Notes: generated by a model not told the origin, from the sequence alone. Shown: positions 41,258-50,530, counted from the first letter of the stretch. The stretch: DNA of 64,000 nt from Pseudomonas entomophila (GCF_013523125.1 NZ_JAAMQJ010000010.1:46419-110418), one strand, 5' to 3'. Program-made: numbers and translations.

Positions 41258-41473
41258 ATGCGTTGCTCTCAATGTCGCCTTCCGCTTGAGCAAGACGATC
41301 CACCACCTACCGTCGAGTGGCGCGGGCGCCCAGCAGGCTGGCAGCCACCACCTGCGCCGCCACCAATGCGCGGCGGCGCTATGCCGCATGCATCAGGTGT
41401 AGGCGTGACGCTGGTGGTGACGGTGTTCCTGATGGGCGTGGTGGTTGGAACGAAGATGGCAGGAGGATGGTGA
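41258..41473 (+). CDS. Small zinc-ribbon membrane protein
   Basis: 71 residues from the ATG at 41258 (the GTG two codons earlier is possible). MRCSQCRLPLEQDDPPPTVE gives an N-terminal CxxC, followed by a Pro-rich stretch and one C-terminal transmembrane helix (GVTLVVTVFLMGVVVGTKMA). Its stop overlaps the HNH gene start. Function unknown. Confidence 0.55.
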   Translation: MRCSQCRLPLEQDDPPPTVEWRGRPAGWQPPPAPPPMRGGAMPHASGVGVTLVVTVFLMGVVVGTKMAGGW

Positions 41474-41808
41474 TGGCCAGGCTCAAGACGATCAGCCCGC
41501 GGCTCAAGGAAGGTACCGACAGCCGCATCAAGACCGTTACGCCAGGTAGCTGGCGCAGCGGCAAGACCAGCTCGCAGCGCGGCTACGACTATCGCTGGCA
41601 GAAGGCGCGGGAGCGGTACCTGGAGGAGCATCCGCTGTGTGCCTACTGCGAGAAGATCGGCCGAACGACTGCCGCTCGCATCGTCGACCACATTGTTCCG
41701 CACCGAGGAGACCGTGAACTCTTCTGGAATCAGGCGAATTGGCAGCCGCTCTGCAAGCCATGCCACGACTCGGTCAAGCAGGCCGAGGAAACCGCCGGAC
41801 TGGCGTAG
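41473..41808 (+). CDS. HNH endonuclease (HK97 gp74-like)
   Basis: 111 residues. The HNH core is visible: CAYCEKIGRTTAARIVDHIV, then WNQANWQPLCKPCHDS, with zinc Cys pairs. Such enzymes sit next to cos and the terminase in HK97-like phages and assist terminase in cos cleavage. It lies directly upstream of the terminase genes. Confidence 0.93.
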   Translation: MARLKTISPRLKEGTDSRIKTVTPGSWRSGKTSSQRGYDYRWQKARERYLEEHPLCAYCEKIGRTTAARIVDHIVPHRGDRELFWNQANWQPLCKPCHDSVKQAEETAGLA

Positions 41809-42007
41809 GGCGAGCGTCCCGATCAACCGAAAATGCACCGGATTGGTGCGTTTGAGGTGCGGAATCGGCCGGTTTTCCTCGAATCTCATCGAAAATGAGA
41901 CGAATTCTCATTTATGGGGTAGGGGGGTCGAAACTTCACGATTTTTCGCTCACTAGACCGCTCCCGACCCCACGCACAGATTTTTTTCCGCCCAGGATTT
42001 TTTGTTA
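41809..42007. other. Probable cos region with repressor half-sites
   Basis: This 199-base non-coding gap between the HNH gene and the small terminase is where cos lies in HK97-like phages, but the exact overhang cannot be read from one sequence. It carries CTCAT (41885), ATGAG (41895) and CTCAT (41907), the same half-site as the CI operators, and a C/T-rich run before the terminase ATG. Confidence 0.4.
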
Positions 42008-42547
42008 ATGGCTTTAACACCCAAAAAGCGCGCGTTCATCGAAGCGCTTAGGGAAGGTGCGTCCAATCGAGACGCAGCCATTGCAGCCGGATGCCCCGAA
42101 AAGACGGCGTCTGCGGCCGGTTCGAGGCTCGCAAAAGACCCTGACGTGATAGCCGAGCTGCACAAGCTGGAAGCGCTCGGTCTGCTCCCGCCAGTTGTTA
42201 AAAGTGTTAAAGCAGATGTTAAAGCTCCGCCTGCCAAGGCGACCAAGCCTGCGAAGGAGTCGGCGCCGACTGACCCCGCTCCCACAGAGGACCAGGAGCC
42301 TGAGCCGGCCGGGTTCGACCTGTCACAGGTGCTCCTGCATCGCGACCCGAAGGACTTCCTTCTATCGGTGATGAACGACCTGGGTACCGAGCCGAAGCTG
42401 CGTGTCGATGCGGCCAAGGCGCTGATGCCGTTCCTGCACCAGCGCAAGGGTGAGGGCGGCAAGAAGGAGCAGGCCAAGGAAAAGGCTGCTGAGGTCGGCG
42501 CCGGCAAGTTCGGCACGCGGCGCGGTCCGCTCAAGGCGGTGAAGTGA
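42008..42547 (+). CDS. Terminase small subunit
   Basis: 179 residues. The N-terminal DNA-binding part (LTPKKRAFIEALREGASNRD then AIAAGCPEKTASAAGSRLAK) is the helix-turn-helix of phage small terminases. A Pro/Ala/Lys-rich linker is followed by a C-terminal helical region (DVLSVMNDLG-type). It recognises the packaging site. The start lacks a strong ribosome binding site. Confidence 0.88.
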   Translation: MALTPKKRAFIEALREGASNRDAAIAAGCPEKTASAAGSRLAKDPDVIAELHKLEALGLLPPVVKSVKADVKAPPAKATKPAKESAPTDPAPTEDQEPEPAGFDLSQVLLHRDPKDFLLSVMNDLGTEPKLRVDAAKALMPFLHQRKGEGGKKEQAKEKAAEVGAGKFGTRRGPLKAVK

Positions 42548-44232
42548 TGGAGTGGACAACTGCATGCCCCGACTGGGAGCAGCGCATCGTTGCGCGCCAG
42601 AGCCTGATCCCCTTCGAGCCATTGTTTCCCGCCGAGGCGGCTGAGTCGCTGGAGGTGTTCGGCGCGCTGCGCATGGTCGATGCCACCGGCAGTCCGCTGA
42701 TGTGCGAGACGGTTCGGCCATGGGTCAATGAGTTCGTCGCTGCCATCTTCGGCGCCTACGACGCTGACGCTGGTCGCCGGATGATCACCGAATTCATGCT
42801 GCTCATCAGCAAGAAGAACGGCAAATCTACGATCGCGGCCGGCATCATGCTGACCGCGCTGATCCTCAACTGGCGGACCTCGGGCGAGTACATCATCCTG
42901 GCCCCGACCAAGGAAATCGCCGACAACTCCTATATCCCCATCCGGGATATGGTTCGGGCCGATGAGGAGCTGTCGGCGCTGCTGAAGGTGCAAGACCACA
43001 TCCGCACCGTCACGCACCTGAACACCGGGGCCACGTTGAAGGTGGTCGCCGCCGACAGCGAGACGGTCTCTGGCAAGAAGGCCATTGGCGTTTTCATCGA
43101 CGAGCTGTGGGTCTTCGGCAAGCGTGCCCACGCCGAGGCGATGTTGCAGGAAGCAACCGGGGGGCTGGCCTCACGGCCTGAAGGCTTCATTATCTGGGCG
43201 ACTACCCAGTCTGATGCGCCGCCTGCAGGTGTTTTCAGGCAAAAACTTCAATACGCCCGGCAGGTTCGATCTGGAGAAATCCACGATCCAGCTTTCCTGC
43301 CAGTGCTCTACGAGTTCCCCAAGTCAATGATCGATGCCGGAGCGCATCGTGATTTTGCCAATGCCTACGTCACCAATCCCAACCTTGGGCTGTCGGTGGA
43401 CATTCCGTTCATCGAGCGGAAATACACCGAAGCCCAGCTCAACGGGGAGGAGTCGTTCCGCGGCTTTCTGGCCAAACACCTCAACGTCGAGATCGGCCTT
43501 GCGATGCTCTCGGATCGCTGGGCAGGTGCTGACTTCTGGGAGCAGCAGGCCTCCGAGCTATGCCGCACGCTGGAAGACCTGATCGAGCGCTGCGAGGTGA
43601 TCGACATCGGCGTCGACGGTGGCGGCCTGGACGACTTGCTGGGCCTGGCGGGGGTTGGGCGCGAGCGTGGCACGCGGCGCTGGCTGACCTGGACGCACGC
43701 CTGGGCTCACCCTTCGGTGCTCGAGCGGCGAAAGGCCGAGGCGCCGCGCATCCGCGACTTCGCCAAGGATGGACACCTGACCCTGGTCGAGCGCATTGGT
43801 GACGACATCGAGGAAGTGGCGCAACTGGTGGCGCAGGTCGAGCAGGCCGGCCTGCTGGACAAGGTCGGCCTGGACCCAGCCGGCGTCGGCGCGATCCTCG
43901 ATGCGCTGGAGGCTGTGGGGATCCCACGCGAAAAGATCGACGGCATTTCACAGGGCTGGCGCCTGGGCGGGGCCATCAAGACCGCCGAGCGCAAGCTGGC
44001 CGAGGGCACGCTGCTGCACGGTGGCCAGCCGATGATGGCCTGGTGCTGCGGTAACGCCAAGGTCGAACCGCGCGGCAACTCGATCCTCATCACCAAGCAG
44101 GCCAGCGGCTCGGCCAAGATCGACCCGCTGATGGCGCTCTTCAACGCCGTGACGCTGATGGCCCTCAATCCAGAGGGGCAGGGCGGCATGGAAAACTTCA
44201 TGGCCGGCATTCGGGATCCACTGATCGCATGA
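42547..44232 (+). CDS. Terminase large subunit
   Basis: 561 residues. The N-terminal ATPase has Walker A SKKNGKSTIAAGIM and Walker B GVFIDELWVFGKR. The C-terminal RNase H-like nuclease begins near EVIDIGVDGGGLDDLLGLAG. It is the Terminase_1 family of HK97-like phages, which pumps DNA into proheads and cuts at cos. The ATG at 42547 overlaps the small-subunit stop. Confidence 0.95.
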   Translation: MEWTTACPDWEQRIVARQSLIPFEPLFPAEAAESLEVFGALRMVDATGSPLMCETVRPWVNEFVAAIFGAYDADAGRRMITEFMLLISKKNGKSTIAAGIMLTALILNWRTSGEYIILAPTKEIADNSYIPIRDMVRADEELSALLKVQDHIRTVTHLNTGATLKVVAADSETVSGKKAIGVFIDELWVFGKRAHAEAMLQEATGGLASRPEGFIIWATTQSDAPPAGVFRQKLQYARQVRSGEIHDPAFLPVLYEFPKSMIDAGAHRDFANAYVTNPNLGLSVDIPFIERKYTEAQLNGEESFRGFLAKHLNVEIGLAMLSDRWAGADFWEQQASELCRTLEDLIERCEVIDIGVDGGGLDDLLGLAGVGRERGTRRWLTWTHAWAHPSVLERRKAEAPRIRDFAKDGHLTLVERIGDDIEEVAQLVAQVEQAGLLDKVGLDPAGVGAILDALEAVGIPREKIDGISQGWRLGGAIKTAERKLAEGTLLHGGQPMMAWCCGNAKVEPRGNSILITKQASGSAKIDPLMALFNAVTLMALNPEGQGGMENFMAGIRDPLIA

Positions 44233-44390
44233 ACGCATTTCACTATTTCATCATCTGCGCGCTGTGCGGATTCGGCCTGGCCTGCGCGGGCGTCTGGATG
44301 CTGGCGGGCACGGGCTGGTCCCTGCTCGCAGGCTCGATCAGCCTGTTCAGCATCGCAGCGTTCATTCGCCGAGGGCTGAGCAGTGATTAA
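44229..44390 (+). CDS. Small membrane protein between terminase and portal
   Basis: 53 residues with two hydrophobic helices (FHYFIICALCGFGLACAGVW and WSLLAGSISLFSIAAFI). It overlaps the terminase stop by four bases and the portal start by eight, so it is translated in the packaging operon. No family is known. Confidence 0.65.
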   Translation: MNAFHYFIICALCGFGLACAGVWMLAGTGWSLLAGSISLFSIAAFIRRGLSSD

Positions 44391-45684
44391 AAACCTCTCT
44401 CAAGCGCTCGGCACTGCCGCCGCCAAGCCCTCGGCAAGCATGAGCAGCTGGCTGGGCAAGACCATCCGATTGTCAGACGGCGGGTTCTGGAGCGCTTTCT
44501 CTGGCGCCCAGTCCAGTAGCGGCAAGGCGGTCACGGTCGACAAGGCCATGCGCCTGTCTGCTGTCTGGGCCTGCGTGCGCATCATCTCCACCTCGGTCGC
44601 GGGCTTGCCACTCAGCATCTACCGGCGCCTCCCGGACGGCGGGCGCGAGACAGCGCGGGACTTCCCGCTCTACGACGTGGTGCACAACAGCCCGAACGAG
44701 GACATGGCGGCCTTCCACTTCTGGCAGGCGGTTGTCGCTTCGATGCTGCTGTGGGGCAATGCCTACTGTGAGATTCACCGGGCCGGCGGGCGGGTCATCG
44801 CGCTGGACTTCTTAATGCCTTCGCGGGTGACCCCGGAGGCGGACGACGATGGTCGGCTGCGCTACTTCTTCCAGCCGCGCAAGGGCGCCCGTCGGGAGAT
44901 CGCCCGGGGCGACATGCTGCACATCCCGGCCTTCACCCTGGATGGCCGGATGGGCCTGTCGGCGATTCGCTACGGCGCCGACGTGTTTGGCTCGGCCATG
45001 TCGGCCGACGATGCGGCCAACACCACCTTCAAGAACGGAATGATGCCCACCGTTGCTTTCTCGGTGGACAAGACGCTCAACCCGACGCAGCGTGCCGAGT
45101 TCCGCGACTACGTCAAGACGATCTCCGGCGCGCTGAATGCGGGTAAAAGTCCCGTGCTCGAGCAGGGCGTGAAGCCCGAGATGATCGGCATCAACCCGGC
45201 TGACGCTCAGTTGCTCGAATCGCGTGGGCACAGCATCGAGGAGATCTGCCGATGGTTCGGCGTGCCGCCCTGGATGGTGATGAAGACCGACAAGGGTAGC
45301 AACTGGGGCACCGGCCTTGAGCAGCAGCAGATCGCGTTCCTGACCTACTGCATCATGACGTACACGGCGCCGATCGAGCAGTGCGTCAATAAGCGCTGCA
45401 TGACGGCAGTTGACCGGATCAAGCACTACTCGGAATTCTCGCTGGAAGCCTTCCTACGCGCTGACAGCGCTGGCCGCGCCGCCTACCTCAGCACCATGGG
45501 CCAAAACGGCTACATGACCCGAAACGAAGGTCGGCACAAAGAGAACCTGCCCAGCATGCCCGGCGGCGACATTCTCACCGTGCAATCGAACCTGGTGCCG
45601 CTTGACCAGCTGGGTAAACAAAACGACAGCCAAGCCGCACGCGCGGCGCTGATGAACTGGCTCCAAAGCAACTCCGGGGAGTAA
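44383..45684 (+). CDS. HK97-family portal protein
   Basis: 433 residues. The GTG start is at 44383. KAMRLSAVWACVRIISTSVA, ALDFLMPSRVTPEADDDGRL and the SIEEICRWFGVPPWMVMKTD segment are typical of HK97 portals, which form the dodecameric DNA channel. The protease gene follows three bases after its stop. Confidence 0.95.
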   Translation: MIKNLSQALGTAAAKPSASMSSWLGKTIRLSDGGFWSAFSGAQSSSGKAVTVDKAMRLSAVWACVRIISTSVAGLPLSIYRRLPDGGRETARDFPLYDVVHNSPNEDMAAFHFWQAVVASMLLWGNAYCEIHRAGGRVIALDFLMPSRVTPEADDDGRLRYFFQPRKGARREIARGDMLHIPAFTLDGRMGLSAIRYGADVFGSAMSADDAANTTFKNGMMPTVAFSVDKTLNPTQRAEFRDYVKTISGALNAGKSPVLEQGVKPEMIGINPADAQLLESRGHSIEEICRWFGVPPWMVMKTDKGSNWGTGLEQQQIAFLTYCIMTYTAPIEQCVNKRCMTAVDRIKHYSEFSLEAFLRADSAGRAAYLSTMGQNGYMTRNEGRHKENLPSMPGGDILTVQSNLVPLDQLGKQNDSQAARAALMNWLQSNSGE

Positions 45685-45687
45685 CCC

Positions 45688-46545
45688 ATGAAACACAAGA
45701 TCCAGTCTCGCGGCCTGCGCAGCGAGATGAGCCCGCGTGCGCTCGACAAATGGAACCCCGCCATCCAGGCGGCCGTAGAGAACACCTCGGAAACCATCAC
45801 CATCTACGGCGTGATCGGCGAGGACTGGTACGGGGAGGGCGTGACCGTCAAGCGCATCGATGCAGCGCTGCGCGCCATCGGCGACCGAGAGGTGACGGTG
45901 TACATCAACTCGCCCGGCGGCGACATGTTCGAAGGTATCGCCATCTACAACCGCCTGCGCGAGCACAGCCAGAAGGTCACCACCAAGGTGCTGGGCATGG
46001 CCGCCAGCGCGGCCTCGATCATCTACCTGGCCGGTACCGAGCGCCAGGTGGCCAGCAGCGCTTTCCTGATGATCCACAACTGCTGGACCTTCCTCTCCGG
46101 CAATCGCCACTACCTGCGCGATGTAGCTGACGACATGCAGGAATTCGACGCCGCCATGGCCGACCTCTACGCCGAGACCAGCGGCCAGCCCGTCGAGGAC
46201 ATGGCTGAGCTGATGGATGACGAGACGTTCATCCGCGGCAAGCGCGCGCTGGAACTGGGGCTGGCCACCGGCCTGCTGGCGGCGACCGAGGTCACCGAGC
46301 GCGAGACCGAGGAAACCGGCCAGGCCAATGCCCTCAAGGCCATGGACGCAGCTCTGGCCAAGGCCGGCATGCCGCGCTCCGAGCGCCGCGAACTCTTCGC
46401 CACTTTCAAGTCTGGCACGCCTCGCGCTGCCAGCGGGAGCACGCCGCGCGCTGTTCCGACCGGCACGCCAAGCGCTGCCGCGCCAGACCTCTCCGCCTCA
46501 CTGAGCGCGGCAACCAATCTTCTCAATTCTCTGAAAGGAAAGTGA
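45688..46545 (+). CDS. ClpP-like prohead protease (S14)
   Basis: 285 residues. The ClpP fold is clear: VTVYINSPGGDMFEGIAIYN, the nucleophile Ser in VLGMAASAASIIYLAGTERQ and the His in FLMIHNCWTF. The C-terminal 70 residues are Ala/Pro/Ser-rich and probably act as a scaffold tail. Such proteases process the capsid delta domain and themselves. Confidence 0.93.
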   Translation: MKHKIQSRGLRSEMSPRALDKWNPAIQAAVENTSETITIYGVIGEDWYGEGVTVKRIDAALRAIGDREVTVYINSPGGDMFEGIAIYNRLREHSQKVTTKVLGMAASAASIIYLAGTERQVASSAFLMIHNCWTFLSGNRHYLRDVADDMQEFDAAMADLYAETSGQPVEDMAELMDDETFIRGKRALELGLATGLLAATEVTERETEETGQANALKAMDAALAKAGMPRSERRELFATFKSGTPRAASGSTPRAVPTGTPSAAAPDLSASLSAATNLLNSLKGK

Positions 46546-46547
46546 CC

Positions 46548-47735
46548 ATGGACTACGAAGCCCAAGTCAAGGAATTCAACGCCACCCTCAAGGGCATTGG
46601 CGATCAGATCAAGGCCCAGGCCGAATCCACCGAAAAGCAAATCAAGGCCTCCGGCGAAATGAACGCCGAGACCCGCGCCAAGGTCGACGAGCTGTTGACC
46701 AAGCAGGGCGAGGTATCGGCGCGCTTGCAGGAAGCCGAGCAGAAGCTGGTCAACGCCAGCCGCGCACCGGCTGATCGCGAAGAGCCGCAGAAGTCGGTCG
46801 GCGCTCTGGTCGTTGGCAGCGAAGAAATGCAGGGCATGAATTCCTCCTTCCGTGGCTCGCGCCGCGTATCGGTACCGCGCGCTGCTATCACCACGGCCAC
46901 CAGTGGCGCTCTGACCACTGCGGATCGCCAGCCAGGCATCATCGCTCCACCTCAGCGTCGTCTGACCATCCGAGACCTGGTGGCGCCGGGATCCACTCAA
47001 ACCCAATCCATCGAGTACGTGCGTGAAAGCGGCTTCACGAACAACGCGCGAACTGTCGCCGAGAACACGGCCAAGCCCTATTCGGACATCACGTTCGAGC
47101 TGGCCACGGCCAACGTGCGCACCATCGCGCATCTGTTCAAGGCCAGCCGCCAGATGCTCGACGATGCCCCAGCGTTGCAGAGCTACATCGATGCGCGCGC
47201 TCGTTACGGTCTGCTGATGGCCGAGGAGGCTCAGCTGCTGTACGGCAACGGTACCGGTGCCAACCTGCAGGGCCTCATGACGGTTGCCCAGCTGTACGCC
47301 GCTCCTGCTGGCGTGGCCGTGACGGGTGAGCAGCGTATCGACCGCCTGCGCTTGGCGCTGCTGCAGGCCGAGCTGGCCGAGTTCCCATCGGACGGCATCG
47401 TGCTCAACCCCATCGACTGGGCCGCGATCGAGCTGACCAAGGATGGCGAAGGTCGCTACATCATCGGCGAGCCGCAAGACGGTACCACCCCGCGCCTGTG
47501 GAACCGCCCGGTCGTCTCGACCCAGGCCATGACGCAGGATGACTTCCTGGTCGGCGCGTTCAAGCTGGGCGCACAGATCTTCGACCGCATGGAAATCGAA
47601 GTACTGATCTCCACCGAGAACGACAAGGACTTCGAGAACAACATGGCGACCATCCGCGCCGAGGAGCGCCTGGCCTTCGCTATCTACCGTGGCGAGGCGT
47701 TCGTTACCGGCCCGCTGACCGGCAGCGGTTCGTAA
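46548..47735 (+). CDS. HK97-fold major capsid protein
   Basis: 395 residues from the ATG at 46548 (gaaaggaaag upstream). The N-terminal 100 residues are a helical delta/scaffold-like domain. The HK97 fold begins near TTADRQPGIIAPPQRRLTIR and includes ANVRTIAHLFKASRQMLDDA and the P-domain. It forms the head shell and is processed by the upstream protease. Confidence 0.95.
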   Translation: MDYEAQVKEFNATLKGIGDQIKAQAESTEKQIKASGEMNAETRAKVDELLTKQGEVSARLQEAEQKLVNASRAPADREEPQKSVGALVVGSEEMQGMNSSFRGSRRVSVPRAAITTATSGALTTADRQPGIIAPPQRRLTIRDLVAPGSTQTQSIEYVRESGFTNNARTVAENTAKPYSDITFELATANVRTIAHLFKASRQMLDDAPALQSYIDARARYGLLMAEEAQLLYGNGTGANLQGLMTVAQLYAAPAGVAVTGEQRIDRLRLALLQAELAEFPSDGIVLNPIDWAAIELTKDGEGRYIIGEPQDGTTPRLWNRPVVSTQAMTQDDFLVGAFKLGAQIFDRMEIEVLISTENDKDFENNMATIRAEERLAFAIYRGEAFVTGPLTGSGS

Positions 47736-47784
47736 GCCTTCCACTTCAAAGGCGCCAGCGATGGCGCCGCACAGGAGCGATCTC

Positions 47785-48249
47785 ATGGCCAACACCAAGA
47801 AGCAGGACAAACCCAGCCCGGTACCGGAGCAGGCTACACCGGTTCCCGGAGATCAGGTCGAGAACTCGCCGCCCAGCGGCAGCGACACCAGCGGTGCAGA
47901 TGCGGCTGCGGGCGGTGTGGCAACCGCTGTGCCCGGCGTTGACCCGGGCGCCAGCGCTGCGCAAGAACCTGGCGGCCCGCCGACCGAGCTGCCGGTACAG
48001 CTGGCGCCGGTTGCCCCCTCGGCCGAGGATGCTGCAGGTGCCGCCGCGGATACGGCAGGGCTGGACGAACTCACCTCGAGCGCGCCGGCAGAGGTGAACC
48101 CGGCCCAGGTCAAGGTTTACCCGCTGCGCTCGTTCATGGACGAGGGCGAGCTGCGTCGGCGTGGTGGTCCGGGCTACCTGGTGCCGCGGCTCCACGCCGA
48201 AGACCTCGAGCGCCGGAGCTTGGTATCGCGCACTCCGCTGGAGGAGTGA
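47785..48249 (+). CDS. Ala/Pro-rich structural protein with conserved C-terminus
   Basis: 154 residues. The ATG at 47785 has caggagcg upstream. The first 110 residues are low-complexity Ala/Pro/Ser/Gly-rich, and only the C-terminal PAQVKVYPLRSFMDEGELRR and GPGYLVPRLHAEDLERRSLV look folded. It lies between capsid and connector and is probably a head decoration or stabilisation protein; this is not certain. Confidence 0.6.
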   Translation: MANTKKQDKPSPVPEQATPVPGDQVENSPPSGSDTSGADAAAGGVATAVPGVDPGASAAQEPGGPPTELPVQLAPVAPSAEDAAGAAADTAGLDELTSSAPAEVNPAQVKVYPLRSFMDEGELRRRGGPGYLVPRLHAEDLERRSLVSRTPLEE

Positions 48250-48252
48250 GCC

Positions 48253-48594
48253 ATGTCAGTGATCAGCATGGCGCAGGCCCGCGCCCACCTGCGTGATCCA
48301 GACGATGACGACGATTACCTGCAGCTGCTGATCGACTCCGCTGAGCAGTCGGCCATGGACTATCTCAACCGCCAGGTCTACGCCGATGCGCAGTCGCTGG
48401 CTGAGGCGATCGCAGCCGAAGTTGCCGGCGAGAAGCCCATGCTCAGCAACGCGCCATTCAAATCGGCGTGCCTGCTGATCCTGGGCCACCTGTACGCCAA
48501 CCGCGAAGACGTGGTGATCGGCACCATCGCTGCCGAGCTGCCCAGAGGCTCGCAGGCACTGCTGACACCGTACCGGGTCGGGTGGGGCATATGA
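48253..48594 (+). CDS. Head-tail connector (HK97 gp6-like)
   Basis: 113 residues. ISMAQARAHLRDPDDDDDYL, QLLIDSAEQSAMDYLNRQVY and the C-terminal LLTPYRVGWGI match phage connector gp6 proteins that extend the portal. Its stop overlaps the next start. Confidence 0.9.
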   Translation: MSVISMAQARAHLRDPDDDDDYLQLLIDSAEQSAMDYLNRQVYADAQSLAEAIAAEVAGEKPMLSNAPFKSACLLILGHLYANREDVVIGTIAAELPRGSQALLTPYRVGWGI

Positions 48595-48917
48595 GGGCCG
48601 GGCCGCTTCGGCATCGTTGCCTGGTGACCTTCCCACATCGAGAACGGAACGCCTCTGGCGGTGCTGTGCAGGTATGGAAGCCTGCGACCCCGGATCACCT
48701 GTGGGCTGAAATCCGGTCTCCCAGTGGCCGTCTGATCGCAGTTGCCGAGAAGCTGGACGCTGTGGTGACAGCTGAAATCATCGTCCGGCCCCGCAGTGAC
48801 ATCGCCGCGGGCTGGCGCTTAACCCGACGCGGCACCACCTACCAGGTGGAGGCCGTGCTACCCGATAACGAGCAGACCTTGATGAGACTTCTGTGCTCGT
48901 CGGTCCCCAATCCATGA
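48591..48917 (+). CDS. Head closure / head-tail joining protein
   Basis: 108 residues. The ATG at 48591 overlaps the connector stop. LRHRCLVTFPHRERNASGGA, WAEIRSPSGRLIAV and the IIVRPRSDIAAGWRLTRRGT segment match phage head-tail joining proteins. It closes the connector before tail attachment. Confidence 0.85.
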   Translation: MRAGPLRHRCLVTFPHRERNASGGAVQVWKPATPDHLWAEIRSPSGRLIAVAEKLDAVVTAEIIVRPRSDIAAGWRLTRRGTTYQVEAVLPDNEQTLMRLLCSSVPNP

Positions 48918-48925
48918 GGTGAATC

Positions 48926-49096
48926 ATGAAAATTCGAGCACTCGGCCCGCTGACCGGCGCCAATGGCGAGCGCGAGCAAGGCGATGAGTTCGAGGTGACG
49001 AAGGAGGAGGCCGAGGGCCTCATCGCCCGAGGCTACGCCGAAGCCGTCCCCGACAAGGTCGACAAGCCCGCCAAGGCTGCCCAGACCAAGGAGTAG
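48926..49096 (+). CDS. Small phage structural-region protein, 56 residues
   Basis: The ATG at 48926 has tgaggtga upstream. MKIRALGPLTGANGEREQGD and VTKEEAEGLIARGYAEAVPD resemble the small protein often found between head closure and gp10 genes. The C-terminus is Lys-rich. Role unknown. Confidence 0.65.
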   Translation: MKIRALGPLTGANGEREQGDEFEVTKEEAEGLIARGYAEAVPDKVDKPAKAAQTKE

Positions 49097-49100
49097 TCCC

Positions 49101-49601
49101 ATGGCCCGCCGTTCCAGTCTGCGCGGCGACATCAAGCTGCGCCGCACGCTGCGCAACATCCACAAGAACATGGACAACGAGCTCAAGCCGGCCATGCAGA
49201 AGTCCGCCGACCGTGTGTTGGCGAGCATGCGACAGATGATCCCCAGGGACACGGGCGCCGCTGCCGAGGCGTTGAAAGTGTATGTGTCCCCAAGCGGACT
49301 GGACGCCCAGATCGGCATCCGGGGCAAACGCGACAACCGCAAGTTCTTCTACCTGCGCTTCATCGAGTACGGGACCAAGGGGTATGTGGGCGGCAAGCGT
49401 TCGGGCAACCGCAACCGCCGAGCGAAGAACAAGAGCGATGGCGTGCACTTCTTCGGCAAATATCCAGACATCCCGGCCCGGCCGGCGCATCCGTGGTTGC
49501 GCCCTGCGATGCAGGTCAACCGCGAGTACGTGCTGATCGACATCGAGACGGCTATCCGGCGCACGTTGCGCAAGGCAAGCCAGGGGGTGGGCAATGGCTG
49601 A
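49101..49601 (+). CDS. HK97 gp10-like tail-component protein
   Basis: 166 residues. LRRTLRNIHKNMDNELKPAM, ALKVYVSPSGLDAQIGIRGK and RFIEYGTKGYVGGKRSGNRN, followed by IPARPAHPWLRPAMQVNR, are typical of the HK97 gp10 family, which links the connector to the tail tube. It overlaps the next gene. Confidence 0.9.
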   Translation: MARRSSLRGDIKLRRTLRNIHKNMDNELKPAMQKSADRVLASMRQMIPRDTGAAAEALKVYVSPSGLDAQIGIRGKRDNRKFFYLRFIEYGTKGYVGGKRSGNRNRRAKNKSDGVHFFGKYPDIPARPAHPWLRPAMQVNREYVLIDIETAIRRTLRKASQGVGNG

Positions 49602-49980
49602 TCCAGCCGTCTCCCTCCAGGAAGCGCTGTTTGCTCGTCTCGATGCCGAGGTGAGCTGTCCGGTCTACGACGGGGCACCGATGGACGCGCCCATGCCCTA
49701 CGTGTCGATCGACAGCGAGATCGCTGTGAACACCTCGCCCATTGCCGGGCGCAAGCGTGAGCAGCGGCTGATCTACCTCTCGGTCTGGTCGAATGCCATC
49801 GGCCAGGCTGAGGTCAAGCGCATCAACGGCGAGATCGTTGCCGCGTTGGACGAGCGACCACTGGCCTTGTCGGTCGGACGGGCCGTCTCCGTTCGGGTCG
49901 AGCAGGTCGGTGCGCAGCGAGACGCCGACGGGGTGACCTACCAGGGTTCGATCACCGTTCGCGTGATCACCACCCACTGA
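49594..49980 (+). CDS. Tail completion protein (DUF3168)
   Basis: 128 residues. SLQEALFARLDAEVSCPVYD, PMPYVSIDSEIAVNTSPIAG and LIYLSVWSNAIGQAEVKRIN match DUF3168 tail terminators (gpU-like). It caps the tail tube before joining the head. Confidence 0.88.
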   Translation: MADPAVSLQEALFARLDAEVSCPVYDGAPMDAPMPYVSIDSEIAVNTSPIAGRKREQRLIYLSVWSNAIGQAEVKRINGEIVAALDERPLALSVGRAVSVRVEQVGAQRDADGVTYQGSITVRVITTH

Positions 49981-50032
49981 TCCATTTACCTGCCGCCACG
50001 CGGCTCTATCCAGTGCATTTGGAGACTTTGCC

Positions 50033-50530
50033 ATGCCTGACAATCTGAACACCGCCGCAGGCTGCCGCCTGAGCCTGGGCGGAAAAACCGGCGCCAACAC
50101 CGAGGCTGATTACAAGAAAGACACCTACATCGGGATCGGCGAGATCGAAGACCTGGGTGAGTTCGGGGACACCTTCAGCTCGGTCACCTTCACCTCGCTG
50201 AGCGATGGCCGGGTGCGCAAGTACAAGGGTACGGCCGATGCCGGCGACTTGACCGTCACCGTAGGCCTGGACAACGGCGATGCCGGCCAGAAGGCCGTCA
50301 AGACCGCCCACAAGGATCGGAGCAAGGGGGACTACAACCTCAAGATCACGCTCAACGACGGCGACCCCACTGCCAACCCGGTCATCCTGCCGACCACGTT
50401 CTACATGCGCGGCAAGGTCATGAACAACACGGTCGCGCCTGGTGCAGCAGACAACGTCGTGCGCCGCAACCTCACCATCGCCATCAACTCGGACATCCTC
50501 GAGATCCTGCCGGGCGTGGCGACTGCCTAA
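50033..50530 (+). CDS. Major tail tube protein
   Basis: 165 residues. The tube-fold segments GEIEDLGEFGDTFSSVTFTS and GDLTVTVGLDNGDAGQKAVK are typical of lambda V / HK97 tail tube proteins. It is followed by the chaperone pair and tape measure in canonical siphovirus order. Confidence 0.9.
   Translation: MPDNLNTAAGCRLSLGGKTGANTEADYKKDTYIGIGEIEDLGEFGDTFSSVTFTSLSDGRVRKYKGTADAGDLTVTVGLDNGDAGQKAVKTAHKDRSKGDYNLKITLNDGDPTANPVILPTTFYMRGKVMNNTVAPGAADNVVRRNLTIAINSDILEILPGVATA

Noticed and set aside
46167..47810. 547-codon frame antisense to the protease and capsid genes
   Set aside because: Runs across two strongly supported structural genes and has no family features.
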